From Methanomicrobiales archaeon (lineage in GTDB: Archaea > Halobacteriota > Methanomicrobia > Methanomicrobiales > JACTUA01), in contig JASEFH010000020.1 of the NCBI GenBank assembly GCA_030019205.1, positions 1 to 47,400 of the forward strand: DNA of 47,400 bases, in the 5' to 3' direction. Each line of letters starts with the position of its first letter. Positions within the stretch are counted from its first letter, which is position 1. Shown in pieces: positions 18,341 to 26,377 of the stretch. A program made the position numbers and the translations under genes. Under the pieces are notes generated by a model. It saw nothing but the letters and a program-made list of their open reading frames with translations, searched no databases and had not been told where the DNA came from.

Positions 18341-19341
18341 AGCAGCACCCCCGCATCCAGCACGATGAGGGCGAGACCCAGGATGCCGAGCCCGCCGAGG
18401 TAGGTCCAGTAAAACGAGACCACCTGGGTAATCCGCAGACGGGCTGCCGCCACCCGGATCAGACTGATGGAGACGAACATCACGGCAAAGAGCTTCGCGA
18501 GGAAGAAGAGGGTGTCCGCGATCCCGGCGGCGATGCCGCCGATACCGAGCACCGGCGCGATCGCATACGGGAAGAAGAGCGCCACCACCAGGGCGGAGAT
18601 GGCGATCGTCCTCACCCCGTGGGCGATCTGGAAGAGTGCGAGGTTCCGCCCGGAGTACTCGACGAGAAGCCCGCCCGCCAGCTCCGTCTCCGCCTCCGGG
18701 GTGTCGAAGGGGATGCGGGATACTTCGGCCGGCGTCACAAGCAGGAGCACCAGCAGGAGGATCGCAAAGCCGACGATGCCGAGCGGCCCGAGCACCCCCC
18801 AGAGGGGGTTGGCGGCGATCGTGGTGAGCGCAAACGGGAGCGCAACACCCGCAACGGCGAGCCGCCATGCGATCGCGATGACGATGATGGCGATGGGCAG
18901 CTCGTAGGCCATCATCGTCACCATCTCCCTCTGCGCCCCTACCGTCGCGTAGGGGGAGCCGGAAGCGAACCCGCCTGCGACCATCGCGAGCGCCGGCACC
19001 GTGAGCAGGTACATGACGAGGACCAGATCCCCGCTCCCCCCGAGCAGCGGAGGAAAGCCCCCGATGGGCAGGTAGAACAGAATCGCGATCCCCCCGGCGA
19101 GGGCGATCAGCGGGGCCATGTTGAAGAGGAGCGGTATGGAGTCCCCCGGCACGATGCTCTCCTTCGTGAGCAGTTTCGCCACGTCCGTGAAGGGCTGGGT
19201 GACGGGCGGGCCGATGCGGGCCTGCATGTGGGCGGTGATCTTTCGGTCGATCCCAAGGTAGAGGAGCCCGACGACGATGGCAAAGACCGTGACGGCGAGG
19301 ATGCCCCCCACGGTCAGCACGATCTCGGTCACGAGCGGCAT
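18337..19341 (-). CDS. mbhM: Mbh hydrogenase membrane anchor subunit (NuoH-like)
   Basis: 334 residues, about eight hydrophobic helices. Family motifs: DRKITAHMQARIGP near residue 30, QPFTDVAKLLTKE, and RIPFDTPEAETELAGGLLVEYSG near 205-228, the acidic loop that contacts the hydrogenase module. It anchors the peripheral arm and links redox chemistry to ion movement. The start overlaps mbhL by 13 bases. Confidence 0.93.
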   Translation of the reverse strand: MPLVTEIVLTVGGILAVTVFAIVVGLLYLGIDRKITAHMQARIGPPVTQPFTDVAKLLTKESIVPGDSIPLLFNMAPLIALAGGIAILFYLPIGGFPPLLGGSGDLVLVMYLLTVPALAMVAGGFASGSPYATVGAQREMVTMMAYELPIAIIVIAIAWRLAVAGVALPFALTTIAANPLWGVLGPLGIVGFAILLLVLLLVTPAEVSRIPFDTPEAETELAGGLLVEYSGRNLALFQIAHGVRTIAISALVVALFFPYAIAPVLGIGGIAAGIADTLFFLAKLFAVMFVSISLIRVAAARLRITQVVSFYWTYLGGLGILGLALIVLDAGVLL

Positions 19342-20573
19342 CGTTCCAGCCTCCGCGTCTTCTCGACCGAGAGACGGTGCAGGTCGTCCCGCGTGAGGAT
19401 CTCTTTCCTGCCGTCCTGCACGATCGCGACCCGATCCGTGCAGGATAGGCAGGGATCGATCGAGGCGACGACGATCGGGATATCCGCGATCTGCTCCCCT
19501 TCCAGCATCGGCACCCAGGACATGATGTTGCTGTAGGTGGACGCCTTCACCTTCCAGATATCGAGCGGTTCCTTGCCGGCCATCCGCACGTAGTGCATGT
19601 CCTCGCCCCGCGGCGCTTCCACGCGCCCGATCGCCTCGCCCTTCGCTTTCCGCAGGGTTGCCAGAAGCTTCGGAATCTTCCGCTCCGCCAGGATCTCTCC
19701 CTCCGGCATGTCCTTCAGACACTGATCGATGATCTCAACCGACTGGGCGACCTCCAGGAGCCGCACCACGATGCGGTCGTACACGTCCCCCCGCACCTCG
19801 CCCGTCAGTTCGTCCGGCGTGATCGCGTGGACGTCCAGATCCGCGTACGCCGCGTAGGGGAAGTCCTGCCGCACGTCCTTCTTGACCCCGGAGGCGCGGG
19901 TGCTCGGGCCCACGGCGCAGAGCCGGAGCGCGTCCTCCTTTGTCAGGATGCCGGTGTCCCGCGTGCGGAGCTGGATCGTCGTGTCCTTCAGGAACAGCGT
20001 CGCCAGGTGGTCGAAGATACTGCGGTAGTGCTCGAGGGACTGCCTCACCCGCGGGTACTGCTCAGGCGTGATGTCCCGCCGCACGCCGCCGAACTGGTTC
20101 ATCCCGTAGTTCACGCGGTTGCCGGAGATGTACTCCAGCAGATCCATCACGTCCTCCCGCTCCCGCCAGGAGAGGAAGAGGAGCGAGTCGAACCCGAGCT
20201 CGTGGGCGGCGACTCCCGCCCAGAGGAGGTGGGAGTGGATCCGTTCCAGCTCGGCGATGATGGTGCGGATGTACTGCGCCCGCTCCGGCACCTCGATCCC
20301 CGCGATCTTCTCCACCGCCTGGCAGAGGGCGAAGGAGTGGGAGATGCCGCAGATCCCGCAGATGCGCTCGGAGAGGTATAGGGTGCGGATGGGGTTCCTC
20401 CGCATCCCCATCCACTCGATCCCGCGGTGCGCCTGCCCCGGCGCGTAGTCCACCTTCTCGATCCGCTCCCCGTCCATCTGGAAGGTGAACTGGACCGGTT
20501 CCTTGAGTGCGGGGTGCGCCGGCCCGATGGGGACGTTGATTAAGGATTTTTTCTTCCTGTCACTTGCTGCCAT
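19329..20573 (-). CDS. mbhL: Mbh hydrogenase large subunit ([NiFe] site, NuoD-like)
   Basis: 414 residues. Both pairs of nickel-ligand cysteines are present: RICGICGISH (C72, C75) and DPCLSCTDR (C375, C378), so it is a true hydrogenase rather than a Nuo-type subunit. It reduces protons with electrons from ferredoxin, or runs in reverse. Thirty-six residues follow the last cysteine, ending in a basic helix (VEKTRRLERCRS). Such a tail could be removed by the HycI-like protease at 15616, or the protein may be one of the energy-converting hydrogenases that mature without cleavage. The start at 20573 was chosen over an in-frame codon at 20591 because it gives the usual N-terminus; it overlaps mbhK by 14 bases. 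Confidence 0.94.
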   Translation of the reverse strand: MAASDRKKKSLINVPIGPAHPALKEPVQFTFQMDGERIEKVDYAPGQAHRGIEWMGMRRNPIRTLYLSERICGICGISHSFALCQAVEKIAGIEVPERAQYIRTIIAELERIHSHLLWAGVAAHELGFDSLLFLSWREREDVMDLLEYISGNRVNYGMNQFGGVRRDITPEQYPRVRQSLEHYRSIFDHLATLFLKDTTIQLRTRDTGILTKEDALRLCAVGPSTRASGVKKDVRQDFPYAAYADLDVHAITPDELTGEVRGDVYDRIVVRLLEVAQSVEIIDQCLKDMPEGEILAERKIPKLLATLRKAKGEAIGRVEAPRGEDMHYVRMAGKEPLDIWKVKASTYSNIMSWVPMLEGEQIADIPIVVASIDPCLSCTDRVAIVQDGRKEILTRDDLHRLSVEKTRRLERCRS

Positions 20574-21186
20574 GCTCCCCCTCCCCGGCACAGGTCTCGC
20601 AGACCCCGCCGCCCGGCTCCACCACGGGCCTGTGCGCCTCCCGGTAGGCGGGCCTGCCCACCTCCGAGAGGTTTTTCACCATCTCATCGGGGACGCCGCT
20701 CGCGTCCTTTCTCCAGGGGTACACACCGGCGGGAAAATCGTCCGGCAGGAAGAGCCGCCTTGCATCGGGTATCCCTTCCACCGTCACCCCGAGCATCTCC
20801 TGCTTCTCCCGCTCGCTCGTGAGGGCGCCCGGGATGATATCGGTGATTGTCGGGATCGTCAGGTCGGACTTCGGGAGCGAGACCCCGATGTTCACCGCCG
20901 TCTCCCGCAGGTGCTCCCCGTAGTAGATGAAGAGGTGGTAGATGAGCTCCACCTCCTCGCCGTTGTCCGCGCCGGAGATCACCCCGAGGTGAGGGTAGTC
21001 GATCGCAACCAGCGCCGAGATCAGGTCGCGGAAGATCGAGCGATCGACCCGGATCCAGATCTCGCGGTTGGCGTTCTTCTTCCGTCCGTAGCGATACTCC
21101 CGGATCTCGGCGCTGCGGATGCCCGTGCCGAACCGCTTCTGGAAAACCTCAAGGATCTCCTGCGGTTCCTGGACTCTCTCTCTCAT
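20560..21186 (-). CDS. mbhK: Mbh hydrogenase subunit (NuoC-like)
   Basis: 208 residues; ATG at 21186 in an ATGA overlap with mbhJ. The NuoC/30-kDa signature is seen: HLGVISGADNGEEVELIYHLFIYYGEHL, then IPTITDIIPGALTSEREKQEMLGV and RRLFLPDDFPAGVYPWRKD. It is a structural subunit between MbhJ and MbhL. The C-terminal tail contains a CETC motif (GGGVCETCAGEGEHG) that I do not recall from the family; it could bind a metal or be incidental. Confidence 0.92.
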   Translation of the reverse strand: MRERVQEPQEILEVFQKRFGTGIRSAEIREYRYGRKKNANREIWIRVDRSIFRDLISALVAIDYPHLGVISGADNGEEVELIYHLFIYYGEHLRETAVNIGVSLPKSDLTIPTITDIIPGALTSEREKQEMLGVTVEGIPDARRLFLPDDFPAGVYPWRKDASGVPDEMVKNLSEVGRPAYREAHRPVVEPGGGVCETCAGEGEHGSK

Positions 21187-21614
21187 GCCTTCCCCTCCAG
21201 CTGCTCCAGCTTCTCGACCGCCTTCACCACGCCGTAGAGAATCCCTTCCGGCCGCGGCGGGCAGCCCGGCACGTAGACGTCCACGGGAATCACCTGATCC
21301 ACGGGGCCGACAAGGTTGTAGGACTCGTAGAACGGGCTCCCCGATGACCCGCAGACACCCACCACCACCACCATTTTCGGATCGGGCATCTGGGCGTATA
21401 CGCGGCGGAGCCTCGGCTCCATCTTGCGGGTCACGGGTCCGGTGACGAGCATCACGTCGGCGTGCCGCGGGGACCCCACCAGCCGGATCCCGAACCGTTC
21501 GGGATCGTAGCGGGGCGTGATTGCAGCGACGATCTCGATCTCGCATCCATTGCAGGAGCCCGAGTTGAAATGGTAGACCCATAGCGATTTCTTGAACGAT
21601 CGCAGAGATTTCAT
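21183..21614 (-). CDS. mbhJ: Mbh hydrogenase small subunit (NuoB-like)
   Basis: 143 residues. Carries the proximal [4Fe-4S] cluster: SGSCNGCEIE (C21, C24), GVCGSSG (C88) and PGCPPRPEG (C118). It receives electrons from MbhN and delivers them to the NiFe site. The length suits the short energy-converting hydrogenase form with a single cluster. Start overlaps mbhI by 4 bases. Confidence 0.94.
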   Translation of the reverse strand: MKSLRSFKKSLWVYHFNSGSCNGCEIEIVAAITPRYDPERFGIRLVGSPRHADVMLVTGPVTRKMEPRLRRVYAQMPDPKMVVVVGVCGSSGSPFYESYNLVGPVDQVIPVDVYVPGCPPRPEGILYGVVKAVEKLEQLEGKA

Positions 21615-21967
21615 GGCATCAGCCCTATGATCACTATGATGAGTGCCGTGATCCCGAGGAACCAGAGCACGTAGTCGTTCAGCACGCCCGTATGAACGGG
21701 GACAGTCCGCCGGTAGTACTGCGCCAGGGCCTCTAAAAACCCCCAGTAGAGATTTCCCGCCCGGACGTGGATGGCTCCCTTCTCCGGCTGGACGTTCCCG
21801 GAGAGGAATGCCTCGGTCTGGGCGGTTCCCCGCTTGTAGCCCTCCTCCCCTGCCCGCCAGATCAGGTAGGCGACGGCAGCGGCGATCGCGACGGCGAGGA
21901 TCCAGACCAGGGGGTCCCAGAACCCGTAGCCGGTCTCGAGCGCGGTCTCCAGAGCCATCTCACGCAC
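21611..21967 (-). CDS. mbhI: Mbh hydrogenase subunit I (small membrane protein)
   Basis: 118 residues with two hydrophobic helices: about 15-40 (DPLVWILAVAIAAAVAYLIWRA) and about 98-117 (YVLWFLGITALIIVIIGL). Between them lies a soluble loop with the conserved-looking NLYWGFLEALAQYYRR. Identified by position between the MrpD-like subunit and the NuoB-like subunit, as in the Pyrococcus mbh order, and by size. In the known complex, subunit I bridges the antiporter and hydrogenase modules. Overlaps mbhH by 8 bases. Confidence 0.82.
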   Translation of the reverse strand: MREMALETALETGYGFWDPLVWILAVAIAAAVAYLIWRAGEEGYKRGTAQTEAFLSGNVQPEKGAIHVRAGNLYWGFLEALAQYYRRTVPVHTGVLNDYVLWFLGITALIIVIIGLMP

Positions 21968-23534
21968 CTCCCAGCACAGCGGCGATGTAGCCCCCCTGGT
22001 CCACCAGGGCGCGGGCGGCCGGCTCGATCAGCACGTTCACCACCACCTCCGGGAAGATCCCGAAGACGATCACGACCGCCGCCAGGATCCCCATACCGAC
22101 GAGCATGGACAGCGGAACTTCCTCTGCCTCCGTGTACTCTGGGAGCCGCGGCCCCATAAAGATTGAGTGGAACACCTTGACAAACGAGGCCAGGGTAAGT
22201 ACCGACACAACCATCGCGATGATGGAGAGGAGCGGGTTGAAGAGGAAGACCGACTCGTAGATGAGAAGTTTCGAGGCAAACCCGTTGAACGGCGGAATAC
22301 CCGCGATGGCGAGCGCGCCGATGATGAAGAAGACCATGGTGAACGGCATCGTGTGCCCGAGACCGCCCATACGGTTCATGTCCTGGTGGCCGACGCGGTG
22401 GATGATCGCCCCCGCGGTCAGGAAGAGCAGCCCCTTGTACATCGCGTGGTTGAAGATGTGGAAGATCCCGCCCGACATCGCCGTGAAACCGAACGCGGAG
22501 AGCGCTGCCGGATCGTTGAGGACAGCGATCCCCACGCCGACGCCGAGAAGCATGTAGCCGGTCTGGGAGATCGCGTGGTAGGCCATGAGCCGCTTGACGT
22601 CCTTCTGCGGCAGCGCCATCGTCACGCCCACCACCATGGAGAGCACGCCGAGGACGATGATGATCCAGCCGACGGTGGATGCGTTCAGGGTGATGTTGTA
22701 GAGGCTGAAGATGACGCGGAAGAGGCCGTAGAGGCTGGCCTGGCTGGTCACGACCAGCATCGCGGTGACAGAGGAGGGTGCCATGGAGTAGGCGTCCGGC
22801 GTCCAGAAGTGCATCGGGACCGCTCCCGCCTTCATGGCGAGCGCGCCTACCAGCAGCGCCAGGGCGATCTCGTCCAGCAGCGTATACTGCATCCGGGAAG
22901 CGATGGCAGCGATGTTCAGGAAATTGTACTGGCCGTAGAAGATTCCGACCGCCACCAGCACCAGGAGGGCGCCCAGGGTGGAGAGGATGGCGTACTTGAT
23001 CCCCGCCTCGACCGCCCGCCCGTGGTCGATTCTGTAGGCGACGAGCGCCGACGAGGCGAGGGCGGAGATCTCCAGGAAGACGAAGAAGTTGAAGAGGTCG
23101 CCCGTGGAGACCATGCCAAAGACCGCGGTGATCATCAGCAGGAAGAGCGTGTAGTAGCTCTCCAGGCGGGAGCGTCCGCTGTCGCCGGCGAGAGAGTATA
23201 GGATCACGGACAGCCCGACGATCGCGGCGATCAGCTCCATGAGAGCGCCCATCGCGTCCACAGTGAAGACGATCCGCACCGGGATGCCGCCCGAGTCCAG
23301 GGGGATGGCCAGATGCGGGGCTGCCGCCCCGAAGACGTAGATCACGGTCCCCGTCGTGTAGACGGCATACGCGAGCACGGCGGCAAAGAAGGCCGTGAAC
23401 CCCATCGCCAGCACCGCCCAGAGGTTCCGGGCGAAGCGGCTGATTCTCCCGACGAGGGGCATCGAAAACGCCGCCAGGAGCGGCACGGCGATAAGGAGCG
23501 CCGGTGCGTTCTGGACGATCAGATCCCCGTTCAT
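21960..23534 (-). CDS. mbhH: Mbh hydrogenase antiporter-like subunit (MrpD/NuoN-like)
   Basis: 524 residues, about 14 hydrophobic helices. Proton-antiporter family motifs: YTLFLLMITAVFGMVSTGDLFNFFVFLEISALASSALV (near 125-160), GALAMKAGAVPMHFWTPDAYSMAPSSV (about 225-250, with the channel lysine), DVKRLMAYHAISQTGYMLLG (about 305) and FNHAMYKGLLFLTAGAIIH (about 355). It translocates H+ or Na+ as part of the Mrp-like module. The largest membrane subunit of the cluster; starts 4 bases inside mbhG. Confidence 0.94.
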   Translation of the reverse strand: MNGDLIVQNAPALLIAVPLLAAFSMPLVGRISRFARNLWAVLAMGFTAFFAAVLAYAVYTTGTVIYVFGAAAPHLAIPLDSGGIPVRIVFTVDAMGALMELIAAIVGLSVILYSLAGDSGRSRLESYYTLFLLMITAVFGMVSTGDLFNFFVFLEISALASSALVAYRIDHGRAVEAGIKYAILSTLGALLVLVAVGIFYGQYNFLNIAAIASRMQYTLLDEIALALLVGALAMKAGAVPMHFWTPDAYSMAPSSVTAMLVVTSQASLYGLFRVIFSLYNITLNASTVGWIIIVLGVLSMVVGVTMALPQKDVKRLMAYHAISQTGYMLLGVGVGIAVLNDPAALSAFGFTAMSGGIFHIFNHAMYKGLLFLTAGAIIHRVGHQDMNRMGGLGHTMPFTMVFFIIGALAIAGIPPFNGFASKLLIYESVFLFNPLLSIIAMVVSVLTLASFVKVFHSIFMGPRLPEYTEAEEVPLSMLVGMGILAAVVIVFGIFPEVVVNVLIEPAARALVDQGGYIAAVLGGA

Positions 23535-23875
23535 TCGCGCAGCCTCCGTATCTTCTCCGTATCCACGGTTCCATACCTACGGTAGATGACGATCGCAAAA
23601 GAGAGGAGCATCGCGCTCGTGGCCACGCCGATCACGATCGATGTGAGCGTCAGCGCCTGCACCGTGGGCATGACCATGAACGGGGAGGGGGCACCCGTGT
23701 AGATCGGCGCAATGCCGCCTTCCCTGTAGCCGAGGGTGATCAGGAAGAGATTGACCGAGGACTCGAACACGGTGAGCCCGAGCAGGATCTTCACCAGGTT
23801 CCTCCGTGTGAGAATCGTGAAGAGCCCGATCAGGGCGAGCAGCGCCACGGTGATGAGAGGCACGTTGTAAAGCAT
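23531..23875 (-). CDS. mbhG: Mbh hydrogenase subunit G (MrpC/NuoK-like)
   Basis: 114 residues, three hydrophobic helices: about 5-22, 28-50 and 75-98. NuoK/MrpC features: LVKILLGLTVFESSVNLFLI with the membrane glutamate, and PTVQALTLTSIVIGVATSAMLLS. Part of the Na+/H+ antiporter module. Directly abuts mbhF (stop at 23876, start at 23875). Confidence 0.93.
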   Translation of the reverse strand: MLYNVPLITVALLALIGLFTILTRRNLVKILLGLTVFESSVNLFLITLGYREGGIAPIYTGAPSPFMVMPTVQALTLTSIVIGVATSAMLLSFAIVIYRRYGTVDTEKIRRLRE

Positions 23876-24346
23876 TCAGGATTCCCCCCTGGAGACGCTG
23901 GAGAGCATGTAGAGGAGGATCAGGGAGAGTCCTCCCCACACCTCCAGCCCGACGGCAACGTTCATGATGGGCACGACGCCGCCTGTCAGCAGATCACCGG
24001 GATTCGGTCCTGCGGGCACGGGATTGCCGAACAGGAGGATACCGCTGTTCGCAAGCCAGTTCGCGAAGAACGCACCGCCCACGGCGAGCGCGGCGAGGGC
24101 AGATACCAGGAAGAGGAGGAGTCCGAAGGACTCGCGGATGCTCATCCCCTCCTTTGTGATCCGTTTCGATACGGCGCTGTACTCGTGGGCGATGATCACG
24201 AGCACGGTACCGGTGGCAATCACCGCTCCGCCCTGGAACCCGCCCCCGGGAGTCAGGTGGCCGTGGATGATGACGTAGAACCCGAAGGTCAGGACGAAAG
24301 GGTAGAGCAGGTTCGCCGCGGTACGGACGATCTTACTCATCTGCAT
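23876..24346 (-). CDS. mbhF: Mbh hydrogenase subunit F (MrpB-like)
   Basis: 156 residues. ATG 24346 is favoured over ATG 24340 because GGGAGGCG lies about 6 nt upstream. MnhB/MrpB pattern: LYPFVLTFGFYVIIHGHLTPGGGFQGGAVIATG near 12-45, then helices with an asparagine/glycine-rich external loop (NPVPAGPNPGDLLTGG) and GLEVWGGLSLILLYML at the end. The helices probably number four. It belongs to the ion-pumping module. Confidence 0.92.
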   Translation of the reverse strand: MQMSKIVRTAANLLYPFVLTFGFYVIIHGHLTPGGGFQGGAVIATGTVLVIIAHEYSAVSKRITKEGMSIRESFGLLLFLVSALAALAVGGAFFANWLANSGILLFGNPVPAGPNPGDLLTGGVVPIMNVAVGLEVWGGLSLILLYMLSSVSRGES

Positions 24347-24662
24347 GCGGTTCGCCTCCCGTTTCACCTTCTTCAGCATTCTCGCGCTCCTCTCCGGCAA
24401 GCAACCTGCGGAAGAGGATCCCGACGCCGAGCACGCTCGTGAAGAGGACGGTTGCCTCGCCGAGCGTATCGAAGCCACGGTAGTCGAAGACGACCGCCGT
24501 GACGATGTTGTTGGTTGCTGTCTGCTCCTGTCCGTGCTCGATGTAGTAGTCGTCGACGTCCGCTGCAGGCGGATCCCCGAACTCCAGCTGGAGCGCGACT
24601 GAGAAGAACGCGCCCGCCAGGACCAGCATGGTGAGCGCGACCGCCACGGTTCTGGCGGTCAT
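24333..24662 (-). CDS. mbhE: Mbh hydrogenase subunit E
   Basis: 109 residues with a hydrophobic helix at about 5-24 and another near 70-88. TNNIVTAVVFDYRGFDTLGEATVLF is the characteristic sequence that in large MrpA proteins lies in the C-terminal part and in Mbh is a separate small subunit. The C-terminal tail is acidic. Overlaps mbhD by 4 bases and mbhF by 14. Confidence 0.88.
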   Translation of the reverse strand: MTARTVAVALTMLVLAGAFFSVALQLEFGDPPAADVDDYYIEHGQEQTATNNIVTAVVFDYRGFDTLGEATVLFTSVLGVGILFRRLLAGEERENAEEGETGGEPHADE

Positions 24663-24910
24663 GGACTCCCCTCCTCCCGACCGACGGTGCGGATGGTGAC
24701 GATGAAGATTGCGGTGGTGAGGCCGGCCCCGATCGAGGCCTGAGCGATCGCAACGTCCGGCGCCTGAAGGATGTAGAACTCGACCGACACCAGGAAGCTG
24801 AAGAGACCCGCCGCGATGGCGGCGGCCAGAAGGTCCCGGAACCAGTAGATCAGGAGCGCAGAGACGGCGAGTCCGATAAGCACCAGAAGGTGCAGGACGG
24901 TCTCGATCAT
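24659..24910 (-). CDS. mbhD: Mbh hydrogenase subunit D (DUF4040 type)
   Basis: 83 residues, about three hydrophobic helices. LLAAAIAAGLFSFLVSVEFYILQAPDVAIAQASIGAGLTTAIFI carries the family APDVA motif, which corresponds to a segment of MrpA. Its small size matches MbhD. Begins in an ATGA overlap with mbhC. Confidence 0.88.
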   Translation of the reverse strand: MIETVLHLLVLIGLAVSALLIYWFRDLLAAAIAAGLFSFLVSVEFYILQAPDVAIAQASIGAGLTTAIFIVTIRTVGREEGSP

Positions 24911-25266
24911 CGCTTCACCTCCGCAAGGCGGTCCACGACCGCGGGGCTCGGGCGCACCCCGCTGCGGTGGGCGGCGCGGGCGATGGCATGCGCCCCCGTG
25001 GCGTTGGTGATCGCGAGGGCGAAGACCGCCACCAGGGTGTGGAGGGCGAGGGTGAGATACTGCCCGTCTGCCGAGGCAGAGAGGTTGTAGAGCCCGTAGA
25101 CGACCACGGTTAGGGATGTGAAGATCGAACCGAAGGTGGTCGCCTTGGTGGTCGCGTGCAGGCGGGTGTAGACGTCCGGGAACCGCAGGAGCCCGAGCAC
25201 ACCGAGCCCGTTGAAGAAGAGCCCGACGGCCAGCAGGGAGATCAGAAGGATGTCCCGTGGATCCAC
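24907..25266 (-). CDS. mbhC: Mbh hydrogenase subunit C (MrpG-like)
   Basis: 119 residues; GTG start at 25266 overlaps the TAG stop of mbhB by one base. MnhG/PhaG signature: GLFFNGLGVLGLLRFPDVYTRLHATTKATTFG. Three hydrophobic helices. Part of the Na+/H+ antiporter module; the C-terminal 30 residues are hydrophilic. Confidence 0.92.
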   Translation of the reverse strand: MDPRDILLISLLAVGLFFNGLGVLGLLRFPDVYTRLHATTKATTFGSIFTSLTVVVYGLYNLSASADGQYLTLALHTLVAVFALAITNATGAHAIARAAHRSGVRPSPAVVDRLAEVKR

Positions 25267-25523
25267 TACAGCTCGCCTCCCAGGTACTTGGCGATGAAGA
25301 TGGTGGAGACGAACGAGAGCAGTGCGTAGACGATCGCCACATCGACGAAGATGAACTGCTGGAAGGCGACGCCGAGCAGGATCAGGATCGCGACGACGAA
25401 GGTATTGACTGTGTCCAGGGCGACCGCTCGATCGGCTGCCGTCGGCCCCCGGGCGAGGCGGATGGTGGCAAGGGCGATGAACGCGGCGATGACCATCGCC
25501 GCCGAAAACCAGGGGTCGATCAT
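25266..25523 (-). CDS. mbhB: Mbh hydrogenase subunit B (MrpF-like)
   Basis: 85 residues with three hydrophobic helices. MrpF features: IRLARGPTAADRAVALDTVNTFVVAILILLG (the GP-x3-DR-x-ALD motif) near 25-55. Starts in an ATGA overlap with mbhA. Confidence 0.92.
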   Translation of the reverse strand: MIDPWFSAAMVIAAFIALATIRLARGPTAADRAVALDTVNTFVVAILILLGVAFQQFIFVDVAIVYALLSFVSTIFIAKYLGGEL

Positions 25524-26041
25524 TCGGCGATCCTCCGGATCCAGGCCGGGATGTCGGTGAACGTGAAGAGGTCCCCGGCCTCGACGATGTCCTTCCCTTC
25601 CTCGCCCGGCGGGATGTTGATGACGTGGATGAAGAGGTCGTTCGTCTCGTCGATGTCCACCGAGAGCGTCCCCGGGGTGAGTGTGATCGAGTCCGCCAGC
25701 ATGACCGCACCCAGATCCGTCGCAAGACCCGATCTCACCCGCACGATGCCCGGGCGGATGCGGCCGGTGATGACGCGGTAGGCCACGTCCAGATTGGCTT
25801 TTGCCATCTCCAGGAAGAAGGGCACGATGTAGAAGAGAAGCAGAAGCCACCGCAGCGGGTTCGCCATCCGGTAGTCCCCCCTCCCCGCAAAGAAGGTCCG
25901 GGAAGCCGCTGCGACCAGCAGCGCCAGCAGTAGCCCCATCGCCAGTTCCGCCGGGGACCAGACGAGGAGATCGCCGCTGCCGGCCGCCAGCAGCAGGTAG
26001 ATCAGGAATGCAAACAATGCCGTCACGACAAACGGAATCAT
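25520..26041 (-). CDS. mbhA: Mbh hydrogenase subunit A (MrpE-like)
   Basis: 173 residues. Two or three N-terminal hydrophobic helices (about 3-20, 28-45 and 62-80), then the cytoplasmic MrpE domain with SITLTPGTLSVDIDETNDLFIHVINI near residues 118-143. First gene of the cluster; all following genes overlap or abut, so the 14 genes almost certainly form one transcript of about 8.1 kb. Confidence 0.93.
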   Translation of the reverse strand: MIPFVVTALFAFLIYLLLAAGSGDLLVWSPAELAMGLLLALLVAAASRTFFAGRGDYRMANPLRWLLLLFYIVPFFLEMAKANLDVAYRVITGRIRPGIVRVRSGLATDLGAVMLADSITLTPGTLSVDIDETNDLFIHVINIPPGEEGKDIVEAGDLFTFTDIPAWIRRIAE

Positions 26042-26377
26042 GGCTTCACCCTGAATGGTTCACGTATCTCCATAGTTCGAGTTCACATCCATCGGATAGT
26101 AGAGGATGGACCGGCTGAAAGCAAAAGCGTGATTGTTCGAATGCGGCCGGTCCGGTCTATCATGATTAATTATTACATATTCTTCTAATTAAAAACATAT
26201 CATCGCTTCCTGCCAGGTTTGGGAGAGCGGTATCGAGACAGCGGTCCGGTTGCCATCCGGCGCGCCGACCTGTCCCGCGGGCGGATCTCAGGAAAAGCGT
26301 TCGATCCGATCCAGAGACGGGAGTCCGGAACCGCAGGATCAAGGTTATCATCTGTCCGATCCCATATTTACCAAGAG
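26042..26377. other. divergent intergenic region, mbh promoter area
   Basis: 336 nt without a gene. Bases 26160-26205 are very AT-rich (ATTAATTATTACATATTC and neighbours) in otherwise GC-rich DNA, consistent with TATA/BRE elements for the minus-strand mbh operon (leader about 120 nt). For the plus-strand gene, AGGTTATCATC (26342-26352) lies about 30 nt before the ATG at 26378. Confidence 0.5.

Noticed and set aside
17698-19536. 612-codon plus-strand frame
   Set aside because: Antisense to mbhN, mbhM and part of mbhL; highly charged low-complexity sequence without a domain.
22167-23201. 344-codon plus-strand frame
   Set aside because: Antisense to the MrpD-like subunit; His/Asp/Arg-rich, typical of antisense to a hydrophobic gene.
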